In this document: piece after piece, positions 12,658-25,800 of the stretch | Layout: each line of letters starts with the position of its first letter | How positions within the stretch are numbered: the first letter of the stretch is position 1 | Assembly (NCBI GenBank): GCA_024529925.1 | Contig: JAFEUB010000776.1 | Location: forward strand, 434,001 to 498,000 | Length of the DNA: 64,000 nt | DNA from: Ophthalmolycus amberensis | Lineage: Eukaryota; Chordata; Actinopteri; Perciformes; Zoarcidae | Direction of reading: 5' to 3' | The notes under the pieces: model-generated | Database searches by the model: none | What the model saw: the letters and a program-made list of their open reading frames with translations, nothing else | Told to the model about the DNA's origin: nothing | Made by a program: the position numbers and the translations under genes

Positions 12658-12683
12658 CGTTGCAATATGAGAACCTTTCACTG
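12578..12683 (-). CDS. gabra1: gabra1 start-codon exon (signal peptide)
   Basis: The ATG is at 12657-12655, following about 26 nt of 5' UTR. The 80 coding nt begin [17 protein letters not shown], a basic N-terminus plus a hydrophobic core as expected of a secretory signal peptide. The donor at 12577-12576 reads AG|GTAAGA and leaves phase 2, which matches the next exon. The acceptor follows a run of CT dinucleotides and ends CCTCCAG; a CAG three bases further in is an alternative acceptor, so the UTR boundary could be 12680. I chose this ATG because it is the only one giving a signal peptide in frame with the next exon. Signal peptides diverge among alpha subunits, so this exon is assigned by frame and position. 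Confidence 0.88.
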
Positions 12684-14158
12684 CTGGAGGTCAAAGAGAG
12701 AGAGAGAGAGAGAATGAACAGCATTACCAAGACATATAAACCATTGATCCACCATCAACCCAAACATGTCATCACAGCAGGAGTAAAATAAACACGTAGA
12801 GGTGCTAAAACAACAACAGGCAACGTGAAGGCTTGTTCCTATAGAGATGCGGTTTTTGGTTCTGCTTCTTAACATCCCTTACAGATTCAGTGACAGCACA
12901 TGAATCAAACCAAATGGCCCTGCCACATGCATTGGGCCATCACCTACTACTTGACACACGCACGCCTCAAAGATTTCACATCATCATTTTAAACGATGTG
13001 CCACATTGACAGAGACATACACCCTAACTAGTCTACGTGGGAGACCGGATTTGAAATAGCTGGTCAGAATTCCGATGATCAGAAAGGGACCCAGTGGTAA
13101 TACGACTTTCATAACTGACGCTCAATACACACGTATACCATATGGCTCCATCTGTAGCGCATAATGATTAAGATGAAATAACAAGGCACCACATCATCGA
13201 CCACATAACACCCTGTGTGAGCTTGTAGCACCTGTACACATCCTCCTCTGCAATGTGAAACGCACAATACCGCAATATCAAACCAAATCCCTCTAAAAGA
13301 GGAGCATTTGATTCCTCCCCATTCATTAAGCTATGATGTCAGCCGGGTCATAAAGTATGTAAGCAATTAGCCTGCGCTACTGTGCATGCAAAACACAATG
13401 CTCAGGTTCACGGTCTATTTTTGAAGGCATAATCGATGTGTCCACGAGAGGACCAATTACTTACTGATCTAAAAGCGCTAAACCAGAATTTCACACACGA
13501 CCACAAAATCCTGCCATGAAGCATAGCCCACATAGAAGACAATGCCCCTGCTACTTGCTTGTGATGTTCCAAGGTGCACAGTGAGCCGATGGGAGTCGGG
13601 GGAACGTACAATGCTCTGCTAAAATGAAATACAAATTTAAAAAAATAAATCCTTTGGTTGACAAGGATTTGACGAGGCGGGGATGATGCAGATTAACGAC
13701 TGGAGGAGAAAATCCCGCACAAGCCCACTTTCTAAGTTATTCAGAGGAAATGTCACCCTCTCTCCTACATTGAATATATCTGAGCTGGTGAGACATGTAC
13801 CATGCAACTGGCATCACTACAAGGTTGGCCTAAATACATACATGGCGATCCAATTCGTGCGTGGCGGAGTAATTAAGCAAATGTGCGTTGATGCTGTTTT
13901 AGTCGGAGCGCTGTCCGTGGTGCTAAAACCAGGCGTCTCCCGTTAAAAAACATCAAACGGCTCGTGTTTGCCGTAAAATAACCCTTAAACGGTCCCAATT
14001 TCGACGGCAAAACTCCCCCTTCTCCCCAATAAAAGTCGTCTTCGATTCTAGCGGCGTCCAACTACACAAACCATCCCCTTCTAAATCCGAGTGTTGCTCC
14101 CCTCTCCCCTTCTTCTGCCCGATGAAAAGGCGAGAAAAACATGGAGAAAATCACTTAC
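12684..14158. other. probable gabra1 5' UTR intron
   Basis: The interval between the start-codon exon and the candidate first exon contains the (GA)n tract at its left edge and otherwise nothing I recognise. Confidence 0.5.
12695..12713. repeat. (GA)n microsatellite beside gabra1 splice acceptor
   Basis: About nine GA units on the plus strand read as CT on the gene strand. The tract is within about 12 nt of the acceptor of the start-codon exon and serves as its pyrimidine tract. Confidence 0.95.
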
Positions 14159-14340
14159 AGCAGATGAGTCGGGATATATTCGGTGTCCGCTGGCTATATC
14201 CTCAAACTTTTGAGAATATATTTTCTTGCCGGACTGAATGAGAAAAATCCTCTGTGATCTCAGATCTGACGAATTTTAGCTTGAGGCTGGAGAAGCGGCT
14301 GCTGACGACATGCGCAGGTCTCTCTCACTGTGCATTGGTG
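14159..14340 (-). other. gabra1: candidate gabra1 5' UTR exon (first exon)
   Basis: A strong donor (GCT|GTAAGTGA) ends at 14159. It is preceded on the minus strand by a sequence that includes an NRF1-like half site (TGCGCATGTC, near 14308-14317) and GAGAGAGACC. The position upstream of the start-codon exon fits a non-coding first exon, and vertebrate GABRA1 genes are known to use alternative first exons. The upper boundary (transcription start) is a guess and no TATA box is evident. Confidence 0.4.
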
Positions 14341-15009
14341 GTGCTGCAGTGAGTTGAACTATCTTAGTCTGTCAGCAACAAAAAAAAATTCTACTAAACT
14401 TAAAAATCTGGTCTGTGCACCGAGGTCTCTTTCCAAAATAAACGTTTTAGTTTATCGCTCATGCCTATAAATAAAGTACATGGCAAACAGACTGTGTCCA
14501 AGCTCAGACCATTTCATTTTGGAATAGGCTGTACCAACCTAATATAAGGACTAGCCCGCCCATTTTACATGCAGCACAATTTAACTTCCACTGCTGTCGC
14601 CCTAATCTCTTTTCAGTGGCTACTAAATAAAAAATCCTCTTGCATTTTCAACTAGGATCCCTTGATTTTCTCCCCCCATCGCGCGTTCTCTGTCTCGCTC
14701 CCTGACTCCTACTGTGCGTGATGATTTCCAAGGAGATAAAATTGACATGCATCAAACGACCGTCTCGCGACCAAGACAGCTAGGGCATCTTATGGACAAG
14801 AGTAGCAGTCATAAAACGGACAGTAAGTACTTACGATGAAGAAAAAAAGAGAGCGAGAGAATGAAACACGAATGGATTGCACGGCTCGGATACGCGCGCA
14901 CACAAGCAAGGGGAAAGACATCCAAAATTGTAAGAAAATCGTGTTCCCTCACCAGCTTGCACTGATGCAACGAGCCTCTCTGCAATAAAATCCTTCTCGA
15001 ATCACTCAC

Positions 15010-15150
15010 CGTCTCTAAAAGCTTGCGTATCGCATCGAGACAACAGCACTGTGTCTCTGTTTACAGCCAAATATTCTGCTGCTGCAGCCGCGCCACTCCA
15101 GACTGAGCTCTGAACGCCGAGGAGCGCTGATCTGCGTGCATCTGCAAGGG
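15010..15150 (-). other. gabra1: candidate alternative gabra1 5' UTR exon
   Basis: A second good donor (GACG|GTGAGTGAT) ends at 15010. The minus-strand sequence before it is GC-richer than the flanks and contains a short upstream ORF whose ATG is near 15035 and which stops after six codons. This could be an alternative first exon or part of a two-exon 5' UTR. The upstream limit is unknown. Confidence 0.35.
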
Positions 15151-15974
15151 AGGAAAAAAAAAAATTGGGCTGATGATAGCCTACCCAGCGTATATTTTTG
15201 TAGTCATCTGCGTATTTCAAGTTAAACTACAAATCAGAAGACATTTTCATCGCCAAGGACTACAGCAGGAGGCATAAGAGGAAAACAAGGACATTCTTAT
15301 GGGTAGTTTATAGCATATCAGTGTAATTCATGGTTGCATAAGCCTGCTATAAATCCCAGCTGTTGATTTCTTTTGGAATGCTTTTGACAGAGGAGCAACG
15401 TAATTTCGCCTTTAGTTTTGAGGTTTATTTTCATCAGAGCAGGCAGAGTGAGCTGGCAGTGTAGTCACGTCAGTCTGGTCTGCAGTGCAACGTTTCCTCT
15501 GAGTGTGCGTGTGTGCCGTGTGTGCGTGTGTTTGTTGCCTCCTCACGCGTGGTTAAAGTAGTGCATGAGCGTGATTAGTTATGAGGGACGTCATGGGCTT
15601 GTGCCTCTGTATTCAATGAGAGATCTATCGATCTATAATAACATTGTTTGATGTTTTTGTGATATGAATGTTACAGAAATACCATTTCAAAGCATTTTAA
15701 TAGCCTACAACAAACAACTAATATAACGGCAAAAAGGACAAGAAATTAACCCAAAAATTTGACATGGACTTCTTCCCCATCTTATCGTGCTCTGCTTAAA
15801 ATTCATCCCTATAACCTGATGCTGCAGGTGCACGCGCATACATAATGACAACAAGAAACACTCCACTCAGCTCCTCCCGTAGATTGAACACTATTGTAAT
15901 GTAAGCGAGTATCATTTCAAGCTGCTTCCCTTCTCTCAAAGCAGACGCCACCGCTGCATGTGACTCGATTTGCC

Positions 15975-16007
15975 TGTGTGTGTGTGTGTGTGCGCGCGCG
16001 CGCGCGG
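15975..16007. repeat. (TG)n(CG)n alternating tract
   Basis: A TG run passes directly into seven CG units, an uninterrupted alternating purine-pyrimidine stretch. It lies just upstream of the candidate gabra1 first exons. Confidence 0.95.
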
Positions 16008-16313
16008 GCATGCATAACCAACACGTGCCCACGTGCGCGTTGTGTTGGCGCGCACGCCCGAGACGGATCGTGGGGAGGAGAAAAAAGTCCACGACTCTCG
16101 TCTCTCCAACCCGCCTCCTCACGTTGTAACAACCTTCCATTCTACCCAAGAGGAGAATTTCTCCGTGGGCAAGGCATCTTCTCCCAAACACTGCAAGTGA
16201 TCAATTAAAACGAATATTCACTGACGCCGCTCAAATAAACAAGGACAAGCAAAGGCGACTTGCCTTCTCCCGGCTCCGTCTCTGCAGGTGATGGGAGTGG
16301 ATAGCGAAGTGAG

Positions 16314-16348
<35 letters not shown>

Positions 16349-16355
16349 TGTGTGT
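16314..16355. repeat. (GT)n microsatellite with CG core
   Basis: A GT/TG run interrupted by a short CGCGCG, again alternating purine-pyrimidine. Confidence 0.95.
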
Positions 16356-17242
16356 AGGGCTAAACCGAGAGAGATGGATGACGGTAATTTAGGTGAGAGA
16401 TGTGCAGGTTATGGATAAATAATCACTCTCTGGGAACAGTGCTTTCGAATTGTAAAAGAAAGGATATTGACGGATACGCCCCCCCCCCTGTTTGTGCATC
16501 CATCATGTGGTGATAATTTGTTTCGCCTCACACAAACTTAAAGCAACAACTGTGGTGAATTGATACTCAGAAGCAATGTATGGCAGAGTCAGTCTGGCAG
16601 CAACTTAACATTTGTGTCAGTGTGTTTTAATGCTGTTCCTTTCCCCAGTTGTGTTTGCTAATGTTTTGTTCAGGTGCACAATCAATCTTTAACATGTCAG
16701 CATGGTTTTTAGTATTTGTCCATTTTGACCTTTTGAAGTTAAGTCATTCACACTGTAGTTTCACTGTGTTGTCATGTGTGTACACATGTACGTGTACAAC
16801 CTTTGCTCCTCGGGCAGGCCTTTGGAGCCCTTGTCCAGAGTATAACGAACCAGGTTGTTCACTCTTGGCCCTTTGAACTCTTGGGACCCTGATGTGTTGT
16901 TTTTTTTGTTCAGTGCACACCCGCCTTTTAATGACTCTTTCACAATCGTAACACCTGCAGGTTCTTTTAGAGTCAGATGAGTCTCAGTTTCAGTTCATTT
17001 GCAGTAAAGTGCATATTAAGAGAGATAAAAGCAGGACAGTGAGAGGGCTTTTTGTGTTTTATTTTTTTATTTTTTTGGACTGGACCAGAGCTCTCTTGAC
17101 CGTCCAGGAATGTCTTGATGTGGCATGTGATGTCACTGGATTGGCGATTCCTTGGTTAGGTCGGGTCTGCTCCTCAGTGAAGAGGTCACTCAAGACCGCT
17201 CTTTGTTCAGTACGCTCCCATCTGGCCTCCAACTGAGGCTGC

Positions 17243-17244
<2 letters not shown>

Positions 17245-17286
<42 letters not shown>
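17245..17286. repeat. (GA)n microsatellite
   Basis: About 21 GA units in the gabra6-gabra1 intergenic region. Confidence 0.97.
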
Positions 17287-17292
<6 letters not shown>

Positions 17293-17862
17293 TAAACCCA
17301 AGTGCCGTACTTCAGTTCAATTACTGCAGTAAAGCTTGATTTGTGCTTGCCTTTTTCGCCCCTCGGGCTTGTGCATTTCACAGTGCCAGCGGGTTGGAAA
17401 CTGTGCTACTGCTCTGTCTCTTGAACCCGGACTTGGTGCCTGCTGCTTAACAGTGTCTCATTTCCCTCCTGTTGAGCTCCTGGTTTCATCTGTTACCTCT
17501 CATCTATCCAATCTGGATGGAGCAGGCTAATTGAGACCTTCCACAGGTGTGGATGAATCCATTTTCAGTTAGGCGTTACCCATATGTGTCACCAAGGGGA
17601 GGAGAACAACTCACAGTAAATGAGAATGAAGGAAGTTGATTCTGCCAATTTGCTGGGTGCCTGCCCTTCTAGCAGTCTGACTGGTGGACACACAGCCACT
17701 TTGGCTGTAGCCTGTAGTTGTCTTTCTATAGAGCATTAAGAGCGACTTGTCTCAATCAGTCGTCCTGAGACAAAAAAGGGCTTCCCCTCTGTGAGCTGCT
17801 CTCTGCAGTCAGCTATAAACTGGCCTCTCCACAGACTCACTGTTTCAGGCCAAGCAGTGTGT

Positions 17863-17863
<1 letters not shown>

Positions 17864-17951
<88 letters not shown>
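17864..17951. repeat. (AC)44 microsatellite, longest in window
   Basis: 88 bp of perfect AC repeat in the intergenic region. Confidence 0.98.
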
Positions 17952-17953
<2 letters not shown>

Positions 17954-18114
17954 ATACCTACTCATGAACTCTTGCTGTTGCTGGGTGTTCATGCCTGTAT
18001 GCATACGGTACACAAAGAGACTAAACACTAAACATTCTGCTTTTGTTCACAGATACAGAAGTGTGTACAGCTCCTGCGGGTAACATTACAACATCTAGAT
18101 TGCTCAGTGGTTTA

Positions 18115-18560
18115 GAGTTAGAGTTATTTATTTTGCACAATTCAAACAATAAAATTTAAAATAATCAAACATAACAGAAATAAATGAATAGCACAGTGCA
18201 GGAAGAGACAGAAAGCCAACTTGGCTTATTTGAAGCCTCCACCTATATAATATTACAATTTTACAAAATTACAAAGAAAAAATAAAATATAAAATTTGAT
18301 CAATTTTGTCTTTAAGTATGATTTTGTAAAATGCTGATGGGTATGTTTCTTGTTGAAACCAAAATAAAAACACTTAAGCCAGACATTTATGTCAAGGGGT
18401 AAAGGATTGACATAGTTATTTACCAAAAAAGATTGGTATTAAAATCGTATATATTCTAATCTTGTATAATCTTGTATAATTCTAGACTAAAAACATAGTT
18501 TTTAAAACATGTTGAAGGAATTAAAGAACATTGTTGTTCAGTTTAGCATATTTTAGACCA
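18115..18560 (-). mobile_element. probable non-LTR retrotransposon 3' end
   Basis: On the minus strand this AT-rich stretch includes GGTGGAGGCTTCAAATAAGC, CTGTCTCTTCCTGCACTGTG and a terminal GTGCAAAATAAATAACTC. That layout, with a GCTT...AAGC motif and an A-rich end, resembles 3' tails of fish LINEs. No intact coding sequence is visible, and the class is uncertain. Confidence 0.35.
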
Positions 18561-21500
18561 TTTTTTGTGTCAAAGCTGCCAATATAGAGCATTTATGAAT
18601 CATTTGATCCTTTCCCATATATTGTATTGTCCTACAACCTCACCAGCAAGCTGTAGAAATCAGTCATTACTGATGTAAACAAACATTTAACTGCACTGGA
18701 AAGCATAGATGGGTGCTGTTTACTCGTGTATTAAAACACCTGTCAATCACTTTAGAGGCGTTAGTAGGTTCCAGTGTTTAAAAGTCTGGCGGTGGGCATT
18801 GCAGGGTGTACTTTTAAAAACCGCAATAGTGTGCTGCACTTCAGAAACAACCTTCGGAGTTCTGACAATTACAGATTTGATTCAAAGTCTAGTACAGGAT
18901 TTTGAATAACCTGACTTTGTCCCTGTTTGGTCTGAGAACATCATTACATGTTGTATATATTATCTTCCATAGCAGATTAAACTGTACCCTTTGGCCATAC
19001 CGCATTTGGGAAATAAGGTTTTTCTGTGTAATCCACTGCCTGAGAGCTGTCTGAGAGAAGATGAATAACTCCATCCGTAGGTCGCAATCGCATCACAAAC
19101 AAAATTGGTGTTGAACATTATACTTTATCAATAAATTAACTAAATAAATACAATTAAACCTACAGTCACAAATCAACACAGTCAAATACATACATTTCCA
19201 TACATTAAATGCCACGCACATACAAATGTATCTTCCACACTATGCTATCTATACTGTACCTGCACATCATTTAGAAAGTGTAACCCTACATTCTAGTGTT
19301 TTCCAGTCACTGTCGGCTGTTGCTAATAAGCAGCATACAGTTTATCTTGGATGGATCTTAAGTCAATGCCAACGTAGTTAGACAGGAAAAACAAAGAACC
19401 TCTACAACAACTGTACTGCTGCATTTGCTACAGCCACCGGTTACACGCACAACTGGAGATGAATGTTACACATAAACTAAAATAGTTATTATCCTGTCAG
19501 TGATATAGGATTAACAAAAAGTAAAATGTAAATCTGCAACTGTCCAAAATAATGTCCCAACTTGAAATAAAATTGTTTCAGTGTATAAGAAAAACTCAAG
19601 GATGTAATCTGCAAAGCAACTAGGTAAGTACTTTTACAAAATGTTGCGTTTGCAAAAGCACATACAAATAAATCCTGAGTGTACGCACACAGCAGACATG
19701 CATGCATACATTCAGGGTTGTGCACAAATATCCATTCATATACCACATATGTGCACTGCGGTAAAGGCTTGCAAATAAGCAAGAGCCACACATGTGGGAC
19801 TAAAGTAGGAAGTAAATCCAAAGCTAAAGCTAGAGATAGTCTGCAAATCTCTGCCGGCAACTGCACTAAGCAACCAGTTGATTTTCTGTACACTACGACA
19901 CCCAATGGACTGCATTGTCATACTTGTATCCATGTGAACTGTGTGGGTGTGTACATAAATACATGTATAGGCCTAACCTGTACATAAATGTGTGTAAATG
20001 CTTTTGACTTACAATAACTTTGTAGTTATCAGTATGTCCACCATATTCAACAGGAATAGCAAACATCAGAGCGCATGGAGTTCAAGAAGGAGTTTTCTTT
20101 TTTATTATAATTTTTCAGTGACATCGTCAGTATTTTTTCAATAAGGTTAAATGTTGTGCCTCTTCAGGTTATACAATTCAGTAGTTGCCCACTCGCTGTT
20201 AATAAACTCTTCCAGAGCGTCCTATGATGTCATTTATAGTTACACTAACAGATCATCTCAGTAGACTCAAGTCATAATTTACTTAATTAGCTCCCATGAT
20301 AAATATGATCTGCTATTTGATATGTACAATACATGTCAGGGAGCATTCTCTGTTTCAGTGTAACACACTAATATACAGCTTTACACCCACTTACTCCTCC
20401 CAGAGCCAGAGTGGTAGTCGGAGGTGCAGTTGGCTTGTTAGTATCATGGCTGGATTATTGATCAAACATCTATCTATCTTTGTCCTGTTAAAAAAAATAG
20501 GTATTTATTGATATTATTTAATATTACAATATTCAAATTACTTTATTTGTAATCAATTTATTACACTGAATAACCAGTGTAACTAATAACAATGTACGGT
20601 TTGGTATAGCCAAGAGCTTTAAATGTAAGTTGTCAATGTCAATCTAATTTTACTCATTATAATAATGTTCTCCTCTTTAAAACTGTGCCCCAGTCTTACT
20701 TAGTTACGCTTATTCATTTAATTCAAGTAGGTAACGTGTTGTTTGCGTTGGATTCCTTGATGTTGTGCCTGTTTGACCTGCTCCCAACTAAATGATCCTG
20801 CTGTGAAGTTGATCTATAGCTCCCGTGGATATGTTGGGGTTTTCCCAGTCACTTACAGTACAATACATCTTCTTGGAGCCAGCCTCTAGTGGCCATTAGA
20901 GGAAGCTCCTCTTTAGGCACCCTGCATATGCCTCAGCATTCAGTTGCTGCGTACTGTGATTAACTGACATTGTAGGCATCATTCAAATGCCTCTGATGTA
21001 GAAAACGTATTGGAATTCCACAGAGTTCATTTTTTTCTCTTCCTGCTGGCCTTGATCCCTCTCTCTTGGTTTCTCCATCTCATCCTTCTTGGTTTATGTC
21101 CATACTCTTCTCTTTTTTTCCGTCAAAAACACCGATGTGTGCAAGTGAATACACTCTAAACATACACACACACACAGTACTGTGGATGCGAGCGAATAGG
21201 GCCACTGAGCGGAGGCAGACCGCACAGCAGCAGCAGCGCTCTCACTCGCCAGTTTACATAACACTGATTATAACCCTGAGATTTATCCAACCGACGTGTA
21301 ACAGTTTAGTTTGGCCTGGGCATGAAAATCTCACGGACCATCTGTTCCACTGCTTAGTTGCTTTCCTTCAAATTATTTTTCTGGGCACTGATTCTACCTA
21401 GTGAACATGTTAGCTCCTGCCACTCAAACATCAGAGAGCAACAATATGAGATTACTTGTTTTAGCTCAAAAGTTTCCATTTGTTTTGTCCTTGTTGGAAA

Positions 21501-22564
21501 GCATTGAGTTACTGTGCTGTACATAACTATGATTGATCATTATCAACATCAATAAAAATGGTAGTAAATGAAAATAAATAAATAGATTATTGATGACATA
21601 TAAGCATGCTGATTGAGAACGAGAAAGAGCTCTATTTTAGCAGTCTTTTACTGCCTTTCTGTTTTATATATGTTATTTATATTCCTTCTTGTATCTAATG
21701 GTTGTTTGAGCTTGTGATGAAAGACACATTTTTCATGATAATGGATCCCTCTTCTCTTACGTTCATACTTAGCATACCTGTATAATGCTTGTTCTTACAT
21801 CCCTATCTCACAAAAATGAAACCGTAGTTAGCACAGATGTTTCATTTCAGTCATGCTGATATGCGATTTTAATTCCATAACTTCTACACTGCATATGCAC
21901 ATTACTTTAATGGAGTCATTTATTACAGGGACATCTACATATTCATTCCATTTAGCAAGACATGCTTATTAAATGCTGACAGGTTATTACCCTGCATATT
22001 CCTACACAGATTTCTTGGCCGCACACCTTAAGATAAGTGAATGTTATCCCAGGGATACAACCAGACACAACCTGCAGACCTTGAAAAGTAATACTTATCC
22101 AGCACCAACCTATGAGGTGTTCATTTCAGTACACTTTTCTAATATTAGCTGACCCTTCAGTGAACATTTGTCTTCCCAAGGTCTATGAGAAATTGTGAAC
22201 AGGAATGCCTACACTCAGTTCTTTGTATGTCTCTCTATAACACAAGTGGAGTGTAGACATCAGTGTTTGTGAAATCAAACTGTTGCAAGTGTCACAGGAA
22301 GGTTAGCACTTCTGCTGCAACCCTATTATAGAACTGAGGTGTGATCATGCCAGTGGTTTGTCAGTGCTATGAAGAGCAACCGTATGTTATAGTTGAGGAG
22401 CCCTCCACATCTGTAAACATGACTCAACCTCCTCTGCGGTGGACCTCGCTTCCGTAGTGTCCTCCATTTGTCCGCTATTTCTTCAGAGTGCAGTCATAAA
22501 CTCTTATTCCTCTCCAGATGTGATGGAGAAATGGCAGTGTAGCACCATAAATGTAACTATGGCA

Positions 22565-22569
<5 letters not shown>
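18561..22569. other. intergenic, nothing coding seen
   Basis: AT-rich unique-looking DNA. The only item noted is a CTCF-like match, CCAGCCTCTAGTGGCCA (20880-20896). Confidence 0.6.
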
Positions 22570-22641
<72 letters not shown>

Positions 22642-22646
22642 AGAGA
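22570..22646. repeat. (GA)n microsatellite with GGGAGA variants
   Basis: About 30 GA units, then interrupted units toward the right end. Confidence 0.97.
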
Positions 22647-22762
22647 TGTTCTCTGATTGTTAGCACAAGGAAATGAAACACTGAAAAGGTGACATTTTCA
22701 ACATGTGGGCTGAGAGATTCAGTGAGACTGTTGCTGCCTCTATTTCTGGAAGTGTAGGAGTA

Positions 22763-22764
<2 letters not shown>

Positions 22765-22802
<38 letters not shown>

Positions 22803-22820
22803 TGTGTGTGCGTGCGTGTG
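22765..22820. repeat. (GT)n microsatellite, imperfect on right
   Basis: A pure GT run to about 22799, then interrupted TG/CG units. Confidence 0.95.
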
Positions 22821-25800
22821 CATTTGTGCCTGTGTGATTGGGAGAGAAACGGTTGGTGTCAGAGTGTGCATGCATGTGTCTTTCTCTATGTGTGTGTGTG
22901 TATGTGTAAGTGTGAAATAAAGAAAGTGACAGCATAACAAACAGAAATAAAGGAAGGGAACGGAGGGAAAAGTAATTTTTTTCACACATATTCCTACCTC
23001 ATTAGAGCTTGTCATTCAGTCACTGAGCAAAACTGTGAATGTGTATGGAGGTGCTATTCTGGGTTGCAGCCACATACAAAAAAAAGTTGTTCTTCAATTC
23101 CCACCATGCAGCCAAGACTGAGGATATTTCTTTCTGACTCGTATTATTGTGATTAATGCCTTAAGAGTTGTTCTTAGAATATCTCATTGTGTCAAATGGT
23201 ATGATGTGCAGAACAATAGCTTGCTGTACACATTTCTATATGGAATGAAGACAGCATACACTGCAAAAACATGAATTTCCACAATGAATCTTCATCCTTC
23301 TGAAGATCAGTCTACTGTGACGATTTGCTTTGGAATGCTCACATATTTCCACCACCACTGATTATATAGCTACAGTGTGTGCAACTTGGGTGCTTCAGCT
23401 GTTGTGCACTGCAGTGTGCTTTGAAGTTACCCTTGCCGTTAGGTCTCTGTAGAAAAAGAAAAAAAAACTGTAGTGATTATCTTATGTGAGACACAGTTTT
23501 ACATTGCAGATACATTCAAATGTATTTAGCCTTCACTCTCTGTAAAATCAAATCCATTGTTCATGCTGTATTGTAAAAAAAATACATAAACTGCCGACAA
23601 AATGACAAAACTGTAATGGGAACACTTTTTGTTTTATTGTGCAGTGTTGAGCAGTGGTTAACAAACTCGGCAACACCTGCAAGTCAGGTTAAGTTATACA
23701 GGTCACCAATGAAGAGGAAGAACCAGCAGGGTGAGAGAGTCACATAGAAGGAGTTAAACAACATCACTACCTTACATCCTTACTTCAATTTCTTGTTGCT
23801 GGCATGAACACATCACACAGACCTACATTTATCCGTCCTTGATCAGCGTCTAGTAGGAACAGAAATGAACAAACTTGATGGCTGCTTTTGTTTTCGCTTT
23901 TTTAGCACTCATTCAGCGTAAGCCACTGCCACTCAGCCAGAATATGTTAGAGGGAGTAACAAAATAGACGAAGAGGGAGTTATAGAACAGCAAAAACAAG
24001 TGTCTGCTTGTGTGTCTGCCCCTCAGCTGGCCTTCAGCAGCCCTACTTACATTCGTCGTTAAAGAGAGGGTAAATAGTGTAGAGAGAAAAAAAAAAAGTT
24101 ATGATATACCACAAAATAACAGTATTATGACATTTATTTGGATGATACGAATACATTTTAATTGATACCCATTTTTTCCCCGTCAAGTCAGTCTCTAAAC
24201 GCTTCGCTAATCCAGAGCCTTAAAACAATCTCCCTGGTTTCTGTTGCTAAAACTCTGTGAAAACAATTGTAGAGAAAAAAAAATCCAAAGTCTCTCGGGC
24301 AGCCCTTCATATTTGGACGTTGACATGCAAGTTGTTTGCTTGTAAACACTGTCGCACCAGAAACAAATGCACAGAACTGTTGTTGCAACAGCTGTTCTGC
24401 TGACGTGCTAACAGGCACACCGAGACGGTTTTCTCACGAATGCTGCTGTTCAGAGTTTAAAAAGTAAAGATTATCGGAGTTCTCCTCCTTTCAGACTTGA
24501 CTTATGGTCGTTGGTCTTCATCGCCGTTATAGCATCAACTTTGCATTAAGAAATCCCCAGACAACCAGTCTGGTATCCCAGGCTTAACGCTCCACGAAGG
24601 TTGAAGTTATTATTGTCCCTTCCCATTTGCGGCTGTGGTGGTTCCTCGTGGGGAGTGATGAGGTCAGAGCTTAGTCGTCAAATATCAAAGCTGTACATTT
24701 ACTTAATTCACATAATTAGCCATTGCATGTCAGTTTGGTGACTGAACTAATGTGATTGGTTATTTACTGCAACAACTAATTAACTTGGGATAGGCTGGTT
24801 GATAGGTTGGTTAGCTGATGGAATGAATGAGTCTCTAAACGTCACAATAAGGTAGCCTCATCAATAGCAATCTGGCTCACTAATTGGAACCATGAAGTCA
24901 TTGAGGAGACTGGACTGGAGCCTCTTGTGATTTGGAAAGTCGGAGATGTCTCAATGGACGCTCAACAAACTTACCATGGATTCCATTAAAGCATGCAACA
25001 AGCCACCAACAAAATGGCTCCGGTGAAATGTTGTGAAGTTCAATCACTAACAAATCAAATCAAAAGGAGTAGCAGTAGTCTTAATAAAACATCTCAGAGC
25101 ACTACCAGACCCCATCCACGAATCAATAACAAACGGTGCATCGCCTGTTTCAGGGGGGTTTGAAAATCAGACTTAAACTTTTGATTTTGGCTGACTCTTT
25201 AAGCCCCTGTGGACAAAATGCTTGGAGATTAGCATGAGCACCATTGCCTCATGTTAGAAAGAGCTTCAAACAGAAAAGTCTTTTGAATAAACAGCTTACA
25301 GGATGTACTGTATTCCGATGAGGTACACTGCAGTCCCTCTAATTGTGGCGCGATCAATAACGAGTGAAAGATGTGGTCTGTAAAGTAAAACGTTACACCC
25401 ATTGCTGGAATATAAATAACAGCTTTCGCTCTCTAATTTGAATTTATTAGAGAGCCAGGGCCGACCAAGCGGCTGGCATACAGAATCATAAAATACAAAA
25501 CACCCAGTCTTCTCACAAGTACTTTTGCCAGTCACATAGAGGCATCAACAATACACATAAATACACTGAAATATAAATAATAAGGCAATAATAAAGCAGT
25601 GCTGCACAGTGAACAACCAACGGACAAAACAAAGCATGTAGTGCACAATGGCCCTCTAGCTTTGTGCTAGGTGATATCCATTCTTTGCCGGCCACATCCA
25701 CGGTCAAATGCTCAATGAAGATTGACTATGGTGTGATGTGAACATAAATTGACAGCACTGGCTGTGCGGCTGTGTGTTTGGGTGTAAACAGGCAGGAGAA

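Noticed and set aside
17736..18028. ORFs encoding (Val-Cys)n
   Set aside because: They are translations of the AC/GT microsatellite.
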